This document shows, one piece after another, positions 1-7,588 of a DNA stretch of 36,011 nucleotides. Position 1 is the stretch's first letter. Every line of letters begins with the position of its first letter. The notes beneath the pieces were generated by a model. It was given only the letters and a program-made list of their open reading frames with translations. It had not been told where the DNA came from and searched no databases. The stretch comes from Candidatus Treponema equi (GTDB lineage Bacteria > Spirochaetota > Spirochaetia > Treponematales > Treponemataceae): NCBI GenBank assembly GCA_018064785.1, contig JAGHUO010000061.1:1-36011 (forward strand). Direction: 5' to 3'. The position numbers and the translations under genes are program-made.

Positions 1-54
1 ATCAGCAGCACCCTTGGCATGTTTAATTGTCGACCATTTATTGTGTCCTGACAT
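1..54 (-). CDS. yebC: YebC/PmpR family protein, N-terminal 18 codons only
   Basis: The reverse strand encodes MSGHNKWSTIKHAKGAAD, which matches the very conserved YebC/PmpR start (MSGHSKW..IKH.K). The gene runs off the left edge of the window, so only 18 codons are visible. A clear Shine-Dalgarno (AGGAG, plus-strand ctcct at 61-65) lies 6 nt before the ATG. Members of this family are DNA-binding regulators or ribosome-associated factors acting at proline stretches; which role applies here cannot be judged from the fragment. It has its own promoter candidate in the gap after the TIGR03545 gene. The ORF track missed it because it is short and truncated by the window edge. Confidence 0.85.
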   Translation of the reverse strand, partial: MSGHNKWSTIKHAKGAAD

Positions 55-90
55 GTATAACTCCTATAAATTATATGCAAATTATGGAAT

Positions 91-120
91 AAAATACCAT
101 AAAATGCACAATATCGTCAA
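91..120 (-). promoter_or_regulatory. Candidate sigma70-type promoter of yebC
   Basis: On the minus strand TTGACG (115-120) is followed after 18 nt by TATTTT (91-96), leaving a leader that carries the AGGAG ribosome binding site. A TATAAT closer to the start codon is also present, but it has no good -35 and would cut into the ribosome binding site. Confidence 0.45.
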
Positions 121-128
121 TTCCCAAT

Positions 129-2354
129 TTAGAAAAGCTTCTTAAGAGCCTTGGAGGCATCCTTTGTTCCGGATGGAAGAGCCTTGTCCACAGCCCCGGA
201 AACAGCAGAACCGGCACGCTTCTTTATTTCAGACTCAAACTGAGCTTTCTTGTTGTCCAATGACTTCTGCACTGTAGCAAGGTTTGCGTTCTGTGCATTT
301 ATGTCACCTTCGATTCCGGCAAATTCCTTTACCTTTGCAAGGGCTTCAGAAGAAGAACCGTTGATCTTATCGTTGAGCATAGCAAGAGCCTTGTCCTTTG
401 CGTCACTTCCGATTTCAGAAGCGGCTGCCATAAGAGCCTTTCCAAACTGCTCGCCAAAGTTTCCTGTAAGACCAAAGTCAACACCCTTTGCATCAGAGAA
501 TCCAACATGATAGCCTGCCTTGATCCTGTCGACCGAAGCAAGAGCCTTGTTGTAGTACTTTGTGACAGTCTCGTTTCCAAGACCGTCGGATGTAAGCTTT
601 ACAGGATATAGGTCGATGCTTCCGTCTGCCTCAAATGCGCCAAAGTCAAAGGCCCCCTTCATTGTGATGGCAGCTGTACCTTCAATCGATGGAACTCCAC
701 TTGCAGAAGCGACTTTCTTTCCGTCAATGTTTGCGCCAAAACCCTTTCCCGAATAACCGAGAGTAACAAGCTTTGCAGAAGAATTCTTTCTTGTATCAAC
801 CACAAGGTTTGCTGTATGGGATGTCTTTCCAAGAGAGAAAGCCCCCTCACCCTTCATAGGCTTTCCAAGAAGATCCTGGTCGTTGGAAATATCAATGACT
901 TTTGCTTCGAAATTAGGTCCCGAAGCAAACATTCTTTCGATAAGGAAGGCTGGCTTTGTTGTTCCGTACCAGAAAGTAGTACCACGGAGACGCTGTCTTG
1001 CCTGCTTCTTTTCCTTCTTTACCTTTTCCTTTGGTTTTGAAGTATCGTTGGAAGAAGCCTTCATCTGCTCAACATAGGCAAGTCCCTTCTTTGCATATGG
1101 ATAGTACTCGCCAAGCATGCTGCAGGCAACAGTCTCAAGTGCGTCGTTGAGGATGGCCTTTGCGTTCTTTACGGAATCAACGGCACCACCGACTGTATCC
1201 TGCACAAACTTCTTGTCATCAGCTACAGCCTTTGTCACATTCTCACCAAGCTGCTGAACCTTCTTTGAGTCAGCCTTGATTTCATCTGCCACACCAGAAA
1301 CGTTCTTCTGGACCTTCTTGCTGTCGTCAGCTGCCTTCTGGAGCTTTTCAAGAGTTGCCTTAAGTTCTGTCACATCCTTGATCTTTGTTGGATCAAGTTT
1401 CTGGAGATCCTTTACAGAAGAAGAAAAATCCGAGACCTGCTTCTTGATCTCATCCGGCTTTGACTTCCATTTTGAGACAAGAGCCTCAGACTGTTCCTTT
1501 GTTTCTTTTACGACAACAGGAGTCTTCAACTGGGCCTCAAGGTTCTTTACGATTTCCTCAGGTGTTCCGCCTCCAAGCATGGCAGTAGTCTGGGACTTAA
1601 GGCGTTCAAGAGCAACATCCGATCTTGCTTTGAGTGAAACCATGAATGCGCTTTCGGAATTTTCCTTTTCTTCCACCTTGTCCTTTATTTCCTGCAATGG
1701 AAGCTTGCAGCTTGTCTTTCTGTCGGTGTTGAACTGCATTCCAGAAACTTCTATGTTCCTGCAGTCGAATCTTCCGCGAAGAGCCTGAGCGAGACTGAAT
1801 GAAACCTCGATCTTCTCAGCTTCAAAGATGTTCTTGAATTCCTCGTTCTTGTTTCCAACTGCCAATCCATTGACTGTAAGTGAGGTTCCAAAAATCTCAA
1901 GGTTAACGGAACGGATTTCAGTCTTTGCACCTGCGACCTTCTGGCATCCAAAAATGAGGGCCTTTTTTGTGATAGGGTTCTTAAAGATTGTGACGGCAAT
2001 GCCAACACCTGCTACAACGGCTACAACCGCAACGAATGGTACAAGACTGAAAATAGACTTCTGTGCCTTTATCTGCTTTGCCAGTGACTTGAAATGCTTG
2101 AGTTCAGCCTTTGTGAACTGCCTTTCCATAGACATGGCCATGCACTCAGGCTTCTTTGGATTTGCTCCCTTCTCAAAGAGAGCTGTAACTTCCTTTTTGT
2201 CAGACGGAACATAAAGACGCTTGAGAATTTTCTTCTCGAGCTTTTTATCTGTGTATGCCTTCTTGAACATTCCTGGCATCTTTTTGGCCGGGAACTTCTT
2301 TGCTTCTTTCTTAGGCTTCTTAGCCTTCTTCTCTTTCTTTTCTTTCTCAGCCAT
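129..2354 (-). CDS. TIGR03545 family AsmA-like envelope protein
   Basis: 741-residue protein. It starts with a very Lys-rich cytoplasmic region (residues 1-100), followed by one membrane segment (about 101-124, LVPFVAVVAVVAGVGIAVTIF). After this comes an AsmA-like beta segment (about 143-225, with SVNLEIFGTSLTVNGLAVG and a later ALRGRF), a long Lys/Ala-rich coiled-coil-like region (about 225-430), and a second beta-rich region (about 470-640). The arrangement, together with the TIGR03546-type gene 3 nt upstream, fits the TIGR03545/TIGR03546 two-gene pair known from bacteria with an outer membrane. AsmA-like folds are associated with trans-envelope lipid transport and outer-membrane homeostasis; applying that here is inference. 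The start has a GGAG ribosome binding site. The reaction or ligand is unknown. Confidence 0.7.
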   Translation of the reverse strand: MAEKEKKEKKAKKPKKEAKKFPAKKMPGMFKKAYTDKKLEKKILKRLYVPSDKKEVTALFEKGANPKKPECMAMSMERQFTKAELKHFKSLAKQIKAQKSIFSLVPFVAVVAVVAGVGIAVTIFKNPITKKALIFGCQKVAGAKTEIRSVNLEIFGTSLTVNGLAVGNKNEEFKNIFEAEKIEVSFSLAQALRGRFDCRNIEVSGMQFNTDRKTSCKLPLQEIKDKVEEKENSESAFMVSLKARSDVALERLKSQTTAMLGGGTPEEIVKNLEAQLKTPVVVKETKEQSEALVSKWKSKPDEIKKQVSDFSSSVKDLQKLDPTKIKDVTELKATLEKLQKAADDSKKVQKNVSGVADEIKADSKKVQQLGENVTKAVADDKKFVQDTVGGAVDSVKNAKAILNDALETVACSMLGEYYPYAKKGLAYVEQMKASSNDTSKPKEKVKKEKKQARQRLRGTTFWYGTTKPAFLIERMFASGPNFEAKVIDISNDQDLLGKPMKGEGAFSLGKTSHTANLVVDTRKNSSAKLVTLGYSGKGFGANIDGKKVASASGVPSIEGTAAITMKGAFDFGAFEADGSIDLYPVKLTSDGLGNETVTKYYNKALASVDRIKAGYHVGFSDAKGVDFGLTGNFGEQFGKALMAAASEIGSDAKDKALAMLNDKINGSSSEALAKVKEFAGIEGDINAQNANLATVQKSLDNKKAQFESEIKKRAGSAVSGAVDKALPSGTKDASKALKKLF

Positions 2355-2357
2355 AGG

Positions 2358-2867
2358 TTACTCCGAAATCATTCCCGCGATTTTTTCTACAAGAGGAATA
2401 TTCTTGATGACAGCGGCGATCTTAAGTTTTCTTACCTTCTCCGCAAGATACTTTCTCCATGCCCATACAAATACTCTTGCAAGACCATAGACCGGTGCAT
2501 ATGCGATGATTCCACACACCAAAGATCCCATGACCACAGTGTTGTTCAGCTTTGTGAAGGCCACAAACGGAATATTGAGAAGCGAAGCATAGGTTGCCTT
2601 CATGCTTTCAATAGTGAGGATACTATATCCAACAGTATCAAAAAGAGGGTCAAGGAAAACTGTAAGTGCCGCACCAAGAAGGATGGACAGGGCATAGGCT
2701 CCACGCTGTATGTTCATGAAGAGTATGAAAACGAAAAGAACATACCAGAGGAGATTGTCCTTTGGCACAAAACCAAGAAGAATGCCGCATGAAACGGCAT
2801 GGGCTATTGCTCCCGGCCTGGTATTATTGCTCAAGGCTCCAAGGAGTTTTGCTATAAACTTTACCAT
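2358..2867 (-). CDS. TIGR03546 family small membrane protein (DUF2062-like)
   Basis: The ORF track opens at 2984, but its first 39 residues (MYFELFFTCFHYQPHVHK...) are unlike the family. I start at MVKFIAKLLGAL (ATG at 2865-2867), giving about 169 residues. It has several hydrophobic segments, and the region with GILLGFVPKDNLLWYVLF resembles the small DUF2062/TIGR03546 membrane proteins. Stop and next start are only 3 nt apart, so it is translated with the AsmA-like TIGR03545 protein, its usual partner. There is no Shine-Dalgarno before the chosen start; instead TATAAT ends 6 nt upstream, suggesting a leaderless mRNA. Molecular function is unknown; a role as membrane partner of the AsmA-like protein is inference. 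Confidence 0.7.
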   Translation of the reverse strand: MVKFIAKLLGALSNNTRPGAIAHAVSCGILLGFVPKDNLLWYVLFVFILFMNIQRGAYALSILLGAALTVFLDPLFDTVGYSILTIESMKATYASLLNIPFVAFTKLNNTVVMGSLVCGIIAYAPVYGLARVFVWAWRKYLAEKVRKLKIAAVIKNIPLVEKIAGMISE

Positions 2868-2873
2868 GGCCCG

Positions 2874-2902
2874 ATTATAACACATAAAACGGTCTGATTC
2901 AC
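2874..2902 (-). promoter_or_regulatory. TATAAT box 6 nt before ATG (leaderless candidate)
   Basis: TATAAT (2874-2879) is followed by CGGGCC and then ATG at 2867. The hexamer 17 nt upstream is GTGAAT (2897-2902), a weak -35. The usual +1 position would fall on or next to the ATG. Confidence 0.4.
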
Positions 2903-2924
2903 TAGAATTCAACAACTTATTATT

Positions 2925-2953
2925 TTGATTTTTATGGACATGTGGCTGATAAT
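2925..2953 (+). promoter_or_regulatory. Sigma70-type promoter of the Gfo/Idh/MocA gene
   Basis: TTGATT (2925-2930), a 17-nt spacer, and GATAAT (2948-2953) lie about 48 nt before the start codon of the downstream plus-strand gene, with an AAGGAG ribosome binding site in between. Confidence 0.6.
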
Positions 2954-3001
2954 GGAAGCATGTAAAAAACAATTCAAAATACACTATCTCAAGGAGTCCT
3001 T

Positions 3002-3979
3002 ATGAACATTGGAATCATCGGCGCAGGAAGCATCGCCAAGACCATGGCAAAAACAGTTGCCGCCATTCCGGAACAGGCAACAATCTATGCCATCGCATCA
3101 AGATCCCTGGAAAAAGCACAGGCCTTTGCGGCGGAATTCAAGATCCCCAAGGCATACGGAAGCTATGAAGAAATGCTCCAGAATCCTTCCATCGACCTGG
3201 TATACATCGCTACACCACATTCACAGCACTATCAGAACATGAAGCTGTGCATAGCAAACAAGAAGGCAGTGCTTTGTGAAAAGTCATTCACAAGAAACCA
3301 CACAGAAGCCAAGGAAATCCTTGAGGATGCGGAAAAAGCAGGTGTTCTGGTGACGGAAGCTATCTGGACCCGTTACATGCCTTCAAGAAAAATCATAGCT
3401 GAAACCATAGCCAGCGGAATCATCGGTGAGGTCGACACCTTGAGCGCAAACCTTCACTACAGCATAGCACATAAGGAACGCATGACACGCCCTGAACTTG
3501 CAGGCGGTGCCCTTCTTGACCTTGGTGTATATTGTCTGAACTTTGCAACCATGTTCTTTGGAGATGACATAGAAAAGATCGAATCGTCGGCAGGTCTTAC
3601 AGACACAGGCGTAGACAAGTTCAACAGCATGACGGTTTTCTTCAAGGACGAAAAAACAGCATTCCTTTCAAGCGGATTCACAAGCCGTTCCGACAGAAAA
3701 GGAATTTTCTACGGCAGCAATGGATATGCCATCGTAGAGAACATCAACAATCCTCAGTCGCTCAGCCTCTATGACACAAACGACGTGCTGCTCAAGCACA
3801 TTGACTTTCCTGAAATCTCCACGGGCTATGAATACGAGGTCCTTGAATGCAAGGAAATCCTTGAACAGGGAAAGATTGAATGTCCATCAATGCCACACGA
3901 AGAAACATTACGCATCATGAAGCTTATGGACAATCTCAGAAAGGAATGGGGAGTAATCTACCCTTGTGAAAATCTGTGA
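3002..3979 (+). CDS. Gfo/Idh/MocA family NAD(P)-dependent oxidoreductase
   Basis: 325 residues, normal length for the family. The N-terminus is a Rossmann fold (GIIGAGSIAKTMA, residues 4-16), followed by VYIATPHSQHYQN and CEKSFTRN, the position of the family EKP motif. Lys94 is retained but the Pro is Ser. The C-terminal half has the typical GGALLDLGVYCLNF signature. Such enzymes oxidise or reduce hydroxyl groups on sugars, inositols or trans-dihydrodiols; the substrate cannot be read from the sequence. The start is fixed by AAGGAG 5-6 nt upstream. It is monocistronic, divergent from the TIGR03546 gene and convergent with the pseudouridine synthase gene. Confidence 0.88.
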   Translation: MNIGIIGAGSIAKTMAKTVAAIPEQATIYAIASRSLEKAQAFAAEFKIPKAYGSYEEMLQNPSIDLVYIATPHSQHYQNMKLCIANKKAVLCEKSFTRNHTEAKEILEDAEKAGVLVTEAIWTRYMPSRKIIAETIASGIIGEVDTLSANLHYSIAHKERMTRPELAGGALLDLGVYCLNFATMFFGDDIEKIESSAGLTDTGVDKFNSMTVFFKDEKTAFLSSGFTSRSDRKGIFYGSNGYAIVENINNPQSLSLYDTNDVLLKHIDFPEISTGYEYEVLECKEILEQGKIECPSMPHEETLRIMKLMDNLRKEWGVIYPCENL

Positions 3980-3989
3980 AAAATTTTCT

Positions 3990-4015
3990 CCAGGGCTTCT
4001 TATATCTAGCCCTGG
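3990..4015 (-). terminator. Hairpin at the 3' end of the rluA-like gene
   Basis: CCAGGGCT and AGCCCTGG form an 8-bp stem with a 10-nt loop overlapping the TAG stop of the minus-strand gene. The following minus-strand sequence AGAAAATTTTT is only a weak U-tract, so termination strength is uncertain. It lies between two convergent genes. Confidence 0.4.
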
Positions 4016-4692
4016 CACTTGAAATGTTCCGGCAGAGGAATCTCAAAAAGCCTAGATTTTCCATCTACCGGAACTGAAAGTCTTGTCGCCGCAAGCTGCA
4101 GTTTTTTTATGCCTGCCTTGCGTGCGATCTTGTTCAGCTTGAAGTTTCCGTGCTTGTCATCGCCTGCAAGAGGTGCTCCGGCTTTTGCCATCTGAATTCT
4201 TATCTGATGCATGCGGCCTGTTCCAAGAGTGATATGCACAAGGCTCAGTTCCAGTTCTTTTTCCGACGTCTCACCTGTCTCTCCGTTTACTGAAACAATG
4301 TTCTCCTTCCATGTCTTCTCAACCTCAAAGAAAAGCTCGGCATTCTGGGTGCGTCCATGGGCTTCCACAGTACCGATAAGTTTGCCTTTCATGGCTGGCT
4401 TTCCTTTGACCTGCGGAATTCCAAAACAGACGGCTGTGTATTCCTTCTGGACCTGTTCCGTCTGAATGAGTTTGGTCCATTTGGTTGCGGCCGCCGGATT
4501 CTTCGCAACAATGAGGATTCCGGCTGTTTCCTTGTCCAGTCTGTGCACAAGATGGATCTTATACCCAAGCTGCTTTGGAAGTTCCTCATCAAGTGGATGT
4601 TCGATTCCGGCTCCACCCTGTACCGAAACGCCACATTTTTTGTTTATAAGGAGGATTTCATCATTTTCATAAATTATAGAAACGTCTTTCAT
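4006..4692 (-). CDS. RluA family 23S rRNA/tRNA pseudouridine synthase
   Basis: 228 residues. The catalytic motif is HLVHRLDKETAGIL with the active-site Asp at residue 52. The start IIYENDEILLINKKCGVSVQ and the later GRMHQIRIQMAKAGAPLAGDDKHG are standard RluA-family blocks. There is no S4 domain at the N-terminus, so it is the short catalytic-domain-only type (as in RluA/TruC-like enzymes). It isomerises uridine to pseudouridine in structured RNA; the exact target site cannot be assigned. No Shine-Dalgarno is visible; TATATT ends 6 nt before ATG, so the mRNA may be leaderless. It is divergent from the transglutaminase-like gene, with 31 nt between starts. Confidence 0.88.
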   Translation of the reverse strand: MKDVSIIYENDEILLINKKCGVSVQGGAGIEHPLDEELPKQLGYKIHLVHRLDKETAGILIVAKNPAAATKWTKLIQTEQVQKEYTAVCFGIPQVKGKPAMKGKLIGTVEAHGRTQNAELFFEVEKTWKENIVSVNGETGETSEKELELSLVHITLGTGRMHQIRIQMAKAGAPLAGDDKHGNFKLNKIARKAGIKKLQLAATRLSVPVDGKSRLFEIPLPEHFKCQG

Positions 4693-4698
4693 TTTCCG

Positions 4699-4704
4699 AA
4701 TATA
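4699..4704 (-). promoter_or_regulatory. TATATT -10-like box 6 nt before the rluA-like ATG
   Basis: TATATT (4699-4704) plus CGGAAA directly precede ATG. No convincing -35 lies at 16-18 nt (TTGTCA lies at 20 nt). It overlaps the leader of the divergent gene. Confidence 0.3.
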
Positions 4705-4723
4705 TTAAAGAAGGATTGTTAAT

Positions 4724-5875
4724 ATGACAAGATTTGCAAAGAAAATATTCATCATGACGGCAGCACTGGTAGCGGCATGCCCGTTATTTGCCCTGCGCAC
4801 AAATTTCAACGGATTCAGCAAGTCAGTGTGCATTGACCTGCCTGAAGGTTTCAAACTGGAATCGGCCAGCAGTGAAACATCATTCCAGCTACAGAGCACC
4901 ATAGCGCCTGTACACGCCATAATCCAGATCTACTCTGCGGAAAAATACAAGGGAACAAGAGACGCAATGGAAACCTCGATCTCAAGACTTGGAATCCATG
5001 CAGACATCGACACATTCAAATGGCGCAACAACGACACCACAATAGCCCTGTTTTCCGGCAACCTGATGGGAATCGACTCAAGCGGTTACGGGGCAGCAGC
5101 TGTGATCCCAGAGAACAAAAGCATAATCATGGTTTTGACATGGGCCGCAGACAAAGATGCACCAAAGGCATCGCCATATATGACAAGCCTTCTTGATTCC
5201 GTATATGTGGACCTTGAAAGCTACTATGTGCCAGGACTTCTAACGGAATACACATATCCAAAACAGGGCTCAAAGAACATCAAGATTTCAATCGACGGAA
5301 AGACAGTGGACACAAGCATAGATTCATCCGACAAGGAAGCGTCTGAATTCCTCATCGACCGTGAATACCAGGTGCTCCTCATGTACCAGAAAAGCAACCT
5401 ATGGAAAGAGGCATGGCAACGATACTACAGGATCATATTCCGTGACTCATGCCAGAGACTGCGGCAGGCAACCTATGACATAACCAATGCCATAGCTCCC
5501 GATTGCAAGGACACTACTGAAATAGCACAGAAACTCCTGACCTGGACACAGGGATTCAAATACGAAAGGGAAAAGACGGCGAGTGATTTCGCATCACTTC
5601 CTTCCATCCTTCTTGGTGGCGGTTCTGACTGCGACAGCCGTTCCATGCTCCTTGCCGTTCTACTGCAGGGGATAAACCAGGATGCCATAATTTTTGTAAG
5701 CGCCGAATACAAGCATTCAATCGCAGGTTTTGTTTCAGACCATCCGGGATTTGCTTTCACAGTAAACGGGAAAAAATATCTGACTGGAGAAACGACAGCA
5801 AAGGGTGTCACCTGGGGCAAGATAGACGGAGCCCAGACCGACGCAAGCAAATGGATTCCTGTTGAACTGCCATAG
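4724..5875 (+). CDS. Exported transglutaminase-like (cysteine protease fold) protein
   Basis: 383 residues. An N-terminal signal peptide is likely (KKIFIMTAALVAACPLFA, cleavage near residue 23). The first half (about 25-170) is beta-rich and unrecognised. The C-terminal third looks like a transglutaminase-like domain: GGGSDCDSRSML gives Cys303, YKHSIAGF gives His331, and YLTGETT could supply an acidic third residue (Glu356 instead of the usual Asp). Such domains act as peptidases, transglutaminases or structural parts of envelope proteins; the actual reaction is unknown. A Cys at residue 19 is not in a convincing lipobox. AAGGA lies before the start. It is monocistronic and ends at a strong palindromic terminator. 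Confidence 0.65.
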   Translation: MTRFAKKIFIMTAALVAACPLFALRTNFNGFSKSVCIDLPEGFKLESASSETSFQLQSTIAPVHAIIQIYSAEKYKGTRDAMETSISRLGIHADIDTFKWRNNDTTIALFSGNLMGIDSSGYGAAAVIPENKSIIMVLTWAADKDAPKASPYMTSLLDSVYVDLESYYVPGLLTEYTYPKQGSKNIKISIDGKTVDTSIDSSDKEASEFLIDREYQVLLMYQKSNLWKEAWQRYYRIIFRDSCQRLRQATYDITNAIAPDCKDTTEIAQKLLTWTQGFKYEREKTASDFASLPSILLGGGSDCDSRSMLLAVLLQGINQDAIIFVSAEYKHSIAGFVSDHPGFAFTVNGKKYLTGETTAKGVTWGKIDGAQTDASKWIPVELP

Positions 5876-5893
5876 GACATGGAAAACAAAAAA

Positions 5894-5925
5894 AAGGCCT
5901 GAATGATCTAGATCATTCAGGCCTT
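5894..5925. terminator. Bidirectional intrinsic terminator, 32-bp perfect palindrome
   Basis: AAGGCCTGAATGATCT is followed directly by its exact reverse complement. The left flank is A-rich (acaaaaaaa) and the right flank is T-rich (ccttatttac), so it can serve both convergent genes. The structure is a long GC-containing stem with a small loop at the ATCTAGAT centre. Confidence 0.8.
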
Positions 5926-5946
5926 CCTTATTTACTATTTCCAGTA

Positions 5947-6591
5947 CTACTGGATAAGAAGGTTGTATGCTTCCATTGGTGACTGTGCGTCAAGAAGCTT
6001 TTTATAAAGCTCTGGTTCACGAAGCTTTGTGCTCAGATGAGACAAAGTCTTGAGATAGTAGCTGTGCTGGTTGAATGCAGCACCGATCATGAACATTACG
6101 CGTACAGGAGTCTCATCAATTGGCTGGAAGTCAATGATGTCACACTTTGAAATTCCTACAGACATGACAAGATCAGTAACGGAAGAAAGACGTACGTGAG
6201 GAATTGCAAGTCCACGACCGATGGAAGTAGACATAAGCTCTTCACGCTTAAGGATTTCTGTCTCAAGTTCCTTTGCATCCTTTACCTGTGGAGCTGTAGC
6301 AAGGTTCTGTGCCAGCTGAACAAGGCTGTCATGCTTTGTCTGATGGTTCATGAACACAATGCGCTCTGGCGAAAGAATATTCTTGATCTGAACAACTATA
6401 TCTGAAGAAGACTTTTCTGAAGAAGAAAGGCGCTCATTGACCCACTTCTCTATCTCAGACTTCTTGAATCTCCATACTGTACCAATTTTACCACTTGGAA
6501 TTTCACCCTTCTGAGCCCAGTCATATACTGTGCGCTCACTAACACGAAGATACGAAGCAACTTCTTCAATTGTAAGAATATCGTCTTCCAT
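5947..6591 (-). CDS. HTH (excisionase-type) - PTS EIIA(Ntr)-like fusion regulator
   Basis: 214 residues in two parts. Residues 1-55 form a MerR/excisionase-type helix-turn-helix (LTIEEVASYLRVSERTVYDW, then the WRFKKSEIEKWV wing). Residues about 68-214 form a PTS EIIA type-2 domain whose phospho-acceptor is His132 in SIGRGLAIPHVR. The fusion suggests a DNA-binding protein whose activity is set by PTS phosphorylation; targets are unknown. No sugar permease (EIIB/EIIC) lies nearby. The start follows AAAGGGG. It is monocistronic, with a perfect TTGACA -35 upstream and a palindromic terminator downstream. A second, HTH-free EIIA protein lies at 24092-24547. Confidence 0.85.
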   Translation of the reverse strand: MEDDILTIEEVASYLRVSERTVYDWAQKGEIPSGKIGTVWRFKKSEIEKWVNERLSSSEKSSSDIVVQIKNILSPERIVFMNHQTKHDSLVQLAQNLATAPQVKDAKELETEILKREELMSTSIGRGLAIPHVRLSSVTDLVMSVGISKCDIIDFQPIDETPVRVMFMIGAAFNQHSYYLKTLSHLSTKLREPELYKKLLDAQSPMEAYNLLIQ

Positions 6592-6631
6592 TCTTTAACC
6601 CCTTTAGTACAATTTTACACTACCTTGAAGT

Positions 6632-6660
6632 ATTTTGCATCCTTTACGGTTTTTTGTCAA
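6632..6660 (-). promoter_or_regulatory. Promoter of the HTH-EIIA gene
   Basis: TTGACA (6655-6660), a 17-nt spacer, and CAAAAT (6632-6637) on the minus strand. The leader to ATG is about 35 nt and holds the GGGG-containing ribosome binding site. Confidence 0.5.
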
Positions 6661-6681
6661 TATTTGCAAAACTCTTATTTT

Positions 6682-7509
6682 CTATTCCTTCCAAGGGAAA
6701 ATGAAGCTTTTCAAAGGACGAGGACCAAGGGTTTTCTTGTCTTTTGCGATTAGATCATCCCAAGGCACATTGCGTCTTTCTTCGGGAGTAAGGTCAGGGT
6801 TCACCTCGATCCAGTCGTACTTGTAAAGACGCATCCTTAAGGCATTCATATTGGTGAAGATGATTCCGGTCATACCTGGGAAAAGGCCAAAAGTAACAAC
6901 GGTAAGAAGCAGATTCAGGATGTTCACGCCAAACATGCCAAAGGTAAAGGACATGTTGTCTATGAAAAGAATGTAGCATTTCTTGAGGCACTTGAAATAA
7001 CCGTTCTTCATGATCACCCTTACAGGAATGAACCACTGCATGGCAAAAAAGGTGGTCACAAGGAACCAGAAAATCACCACGATGAAGGCAAGCCACAGAA
7101 TGCTTCCGGTGCTTCCGTCTGCAGGCTTCCACATCCTGAAGTAGAAAGGAATGCTCACGGAACCAACCAGTGAAACTATGCCGATGAAAATTCCGGCAAA
7201 AAGCCCGTCCTTGATCGAAGGAAGAAAATTACCAAAGAAATCGCCGTATCTTGGAGTATTGAAATTGGCGGCGTTGAAGGCATTCTTTCCGCCTGTAAAA
7301 GCCACAGTGCATACAAGGACACATGAAAAAAGGAATGTTGCAAAATAGACAAGCTTTGCATATTCCTGGGCTATGTTCATGGAAAGCTCAAACTTGAACA
7401 AGGCAAAGACAATGAAAAAGCTCAACAGCGCAAAGAAATTCGTAATGACAACATAGAAAATGTTGTCCCATACATCACAAAGATTCTTCTTGAAATAGAA
7501 ACCAAACAT
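6682..7509 (-). CDS. Multi-TM membrane protein, weakly YesL/DUF624-like
   Basis: 275 residues with about six hydrophobic segments: near 16-38 (IFYVVITNFFALLSFFIVFALF), 52-72, 100-120, 138-160, 185-215 and 215-235. A hydrophilic conserved-looking tail follows, ending in LGPRPLKSFIFPWKE. The arrangement recalls the DUF624/YesL-like membrane proteins, but I do not recognise it with confidence and assign no function. It is divergent from a MarR regulator, with 79 nt between starts, so it is the obvious candidate target of that regulator. No Shine-Dalgarno is visible; TTGAAT-17-TATCAT sits 6 nt before ATG. Confidence 0.6.
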   Translation of the reverse strand: MFGFYFKKNLCDVWDNIFYVVITNFFALLSFFIVFALFKFELSMNIAQEYAKLVYFATFLFSCVLVCTVAFTGGKNAFNAANFNTPRYGDFFGNFLPSIKDGLFAGIFIGIVSLVGSVSIPFYFRMWKPADGSTGSILWLAFIVVIFWFLVTTFFAMQWFIPVRVIMKNGYFKCLKKCYILFIDNMSFTFGMFGVNILNLLLTVVTFGLFPGMTGIIFTNMNALRMRLYKYDWIEVNPDLTPEERRNVPWDDLIAKDKKTLGPRPLKSFIFPWKE

Positions 7510-7515
7510 GCAGAC

Positions 7516-7544
7516 ATGATAATTGGAAAATCAAAAAAATTCAA
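7516..7544 (-). promoter_or_regulatory. Promoter with -10 box 6 nt before ATG (leaderless candidate)
   Basis: TTGAAT (7539-7544), a 17-nt spacer, and TATCAT (7516-7521), then GTCTGC and ATG. Spacing and hexamers are good, and no ribosome binding site fits. Confidence 0.5.
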
Positions 7545-7588
7545 ACACAAGATTTATGGTACATGCGGAATGACAGGAGCCCCCAAGA

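Noticed and set aside
2094-2792. 232-aa plus-strand ORF
   Set aside because: It runs antisense across the 5' part of the TIGR03545 gene and most of the TIGR03546 gene, has Cys/His/Leu-rich shadow composition and no ribosome binding site.
2868-2984. N-terminal extension of the TIGR03546 ORF (MYFELFFTCFHYQ...)
   Set aside because: It is unlike the family, rich in His/Asn/Cys, covers the divergent promoter region, and the family-like start is MVKFIAKLLG at 2867.
5894-5925. 32-bp perfect palindrome as a possible operator or recombination site
   Set aside because: Its place between two convergent gene ends, with A-rich and T-rich flanks, is fully explained by a bidirectional terminator.
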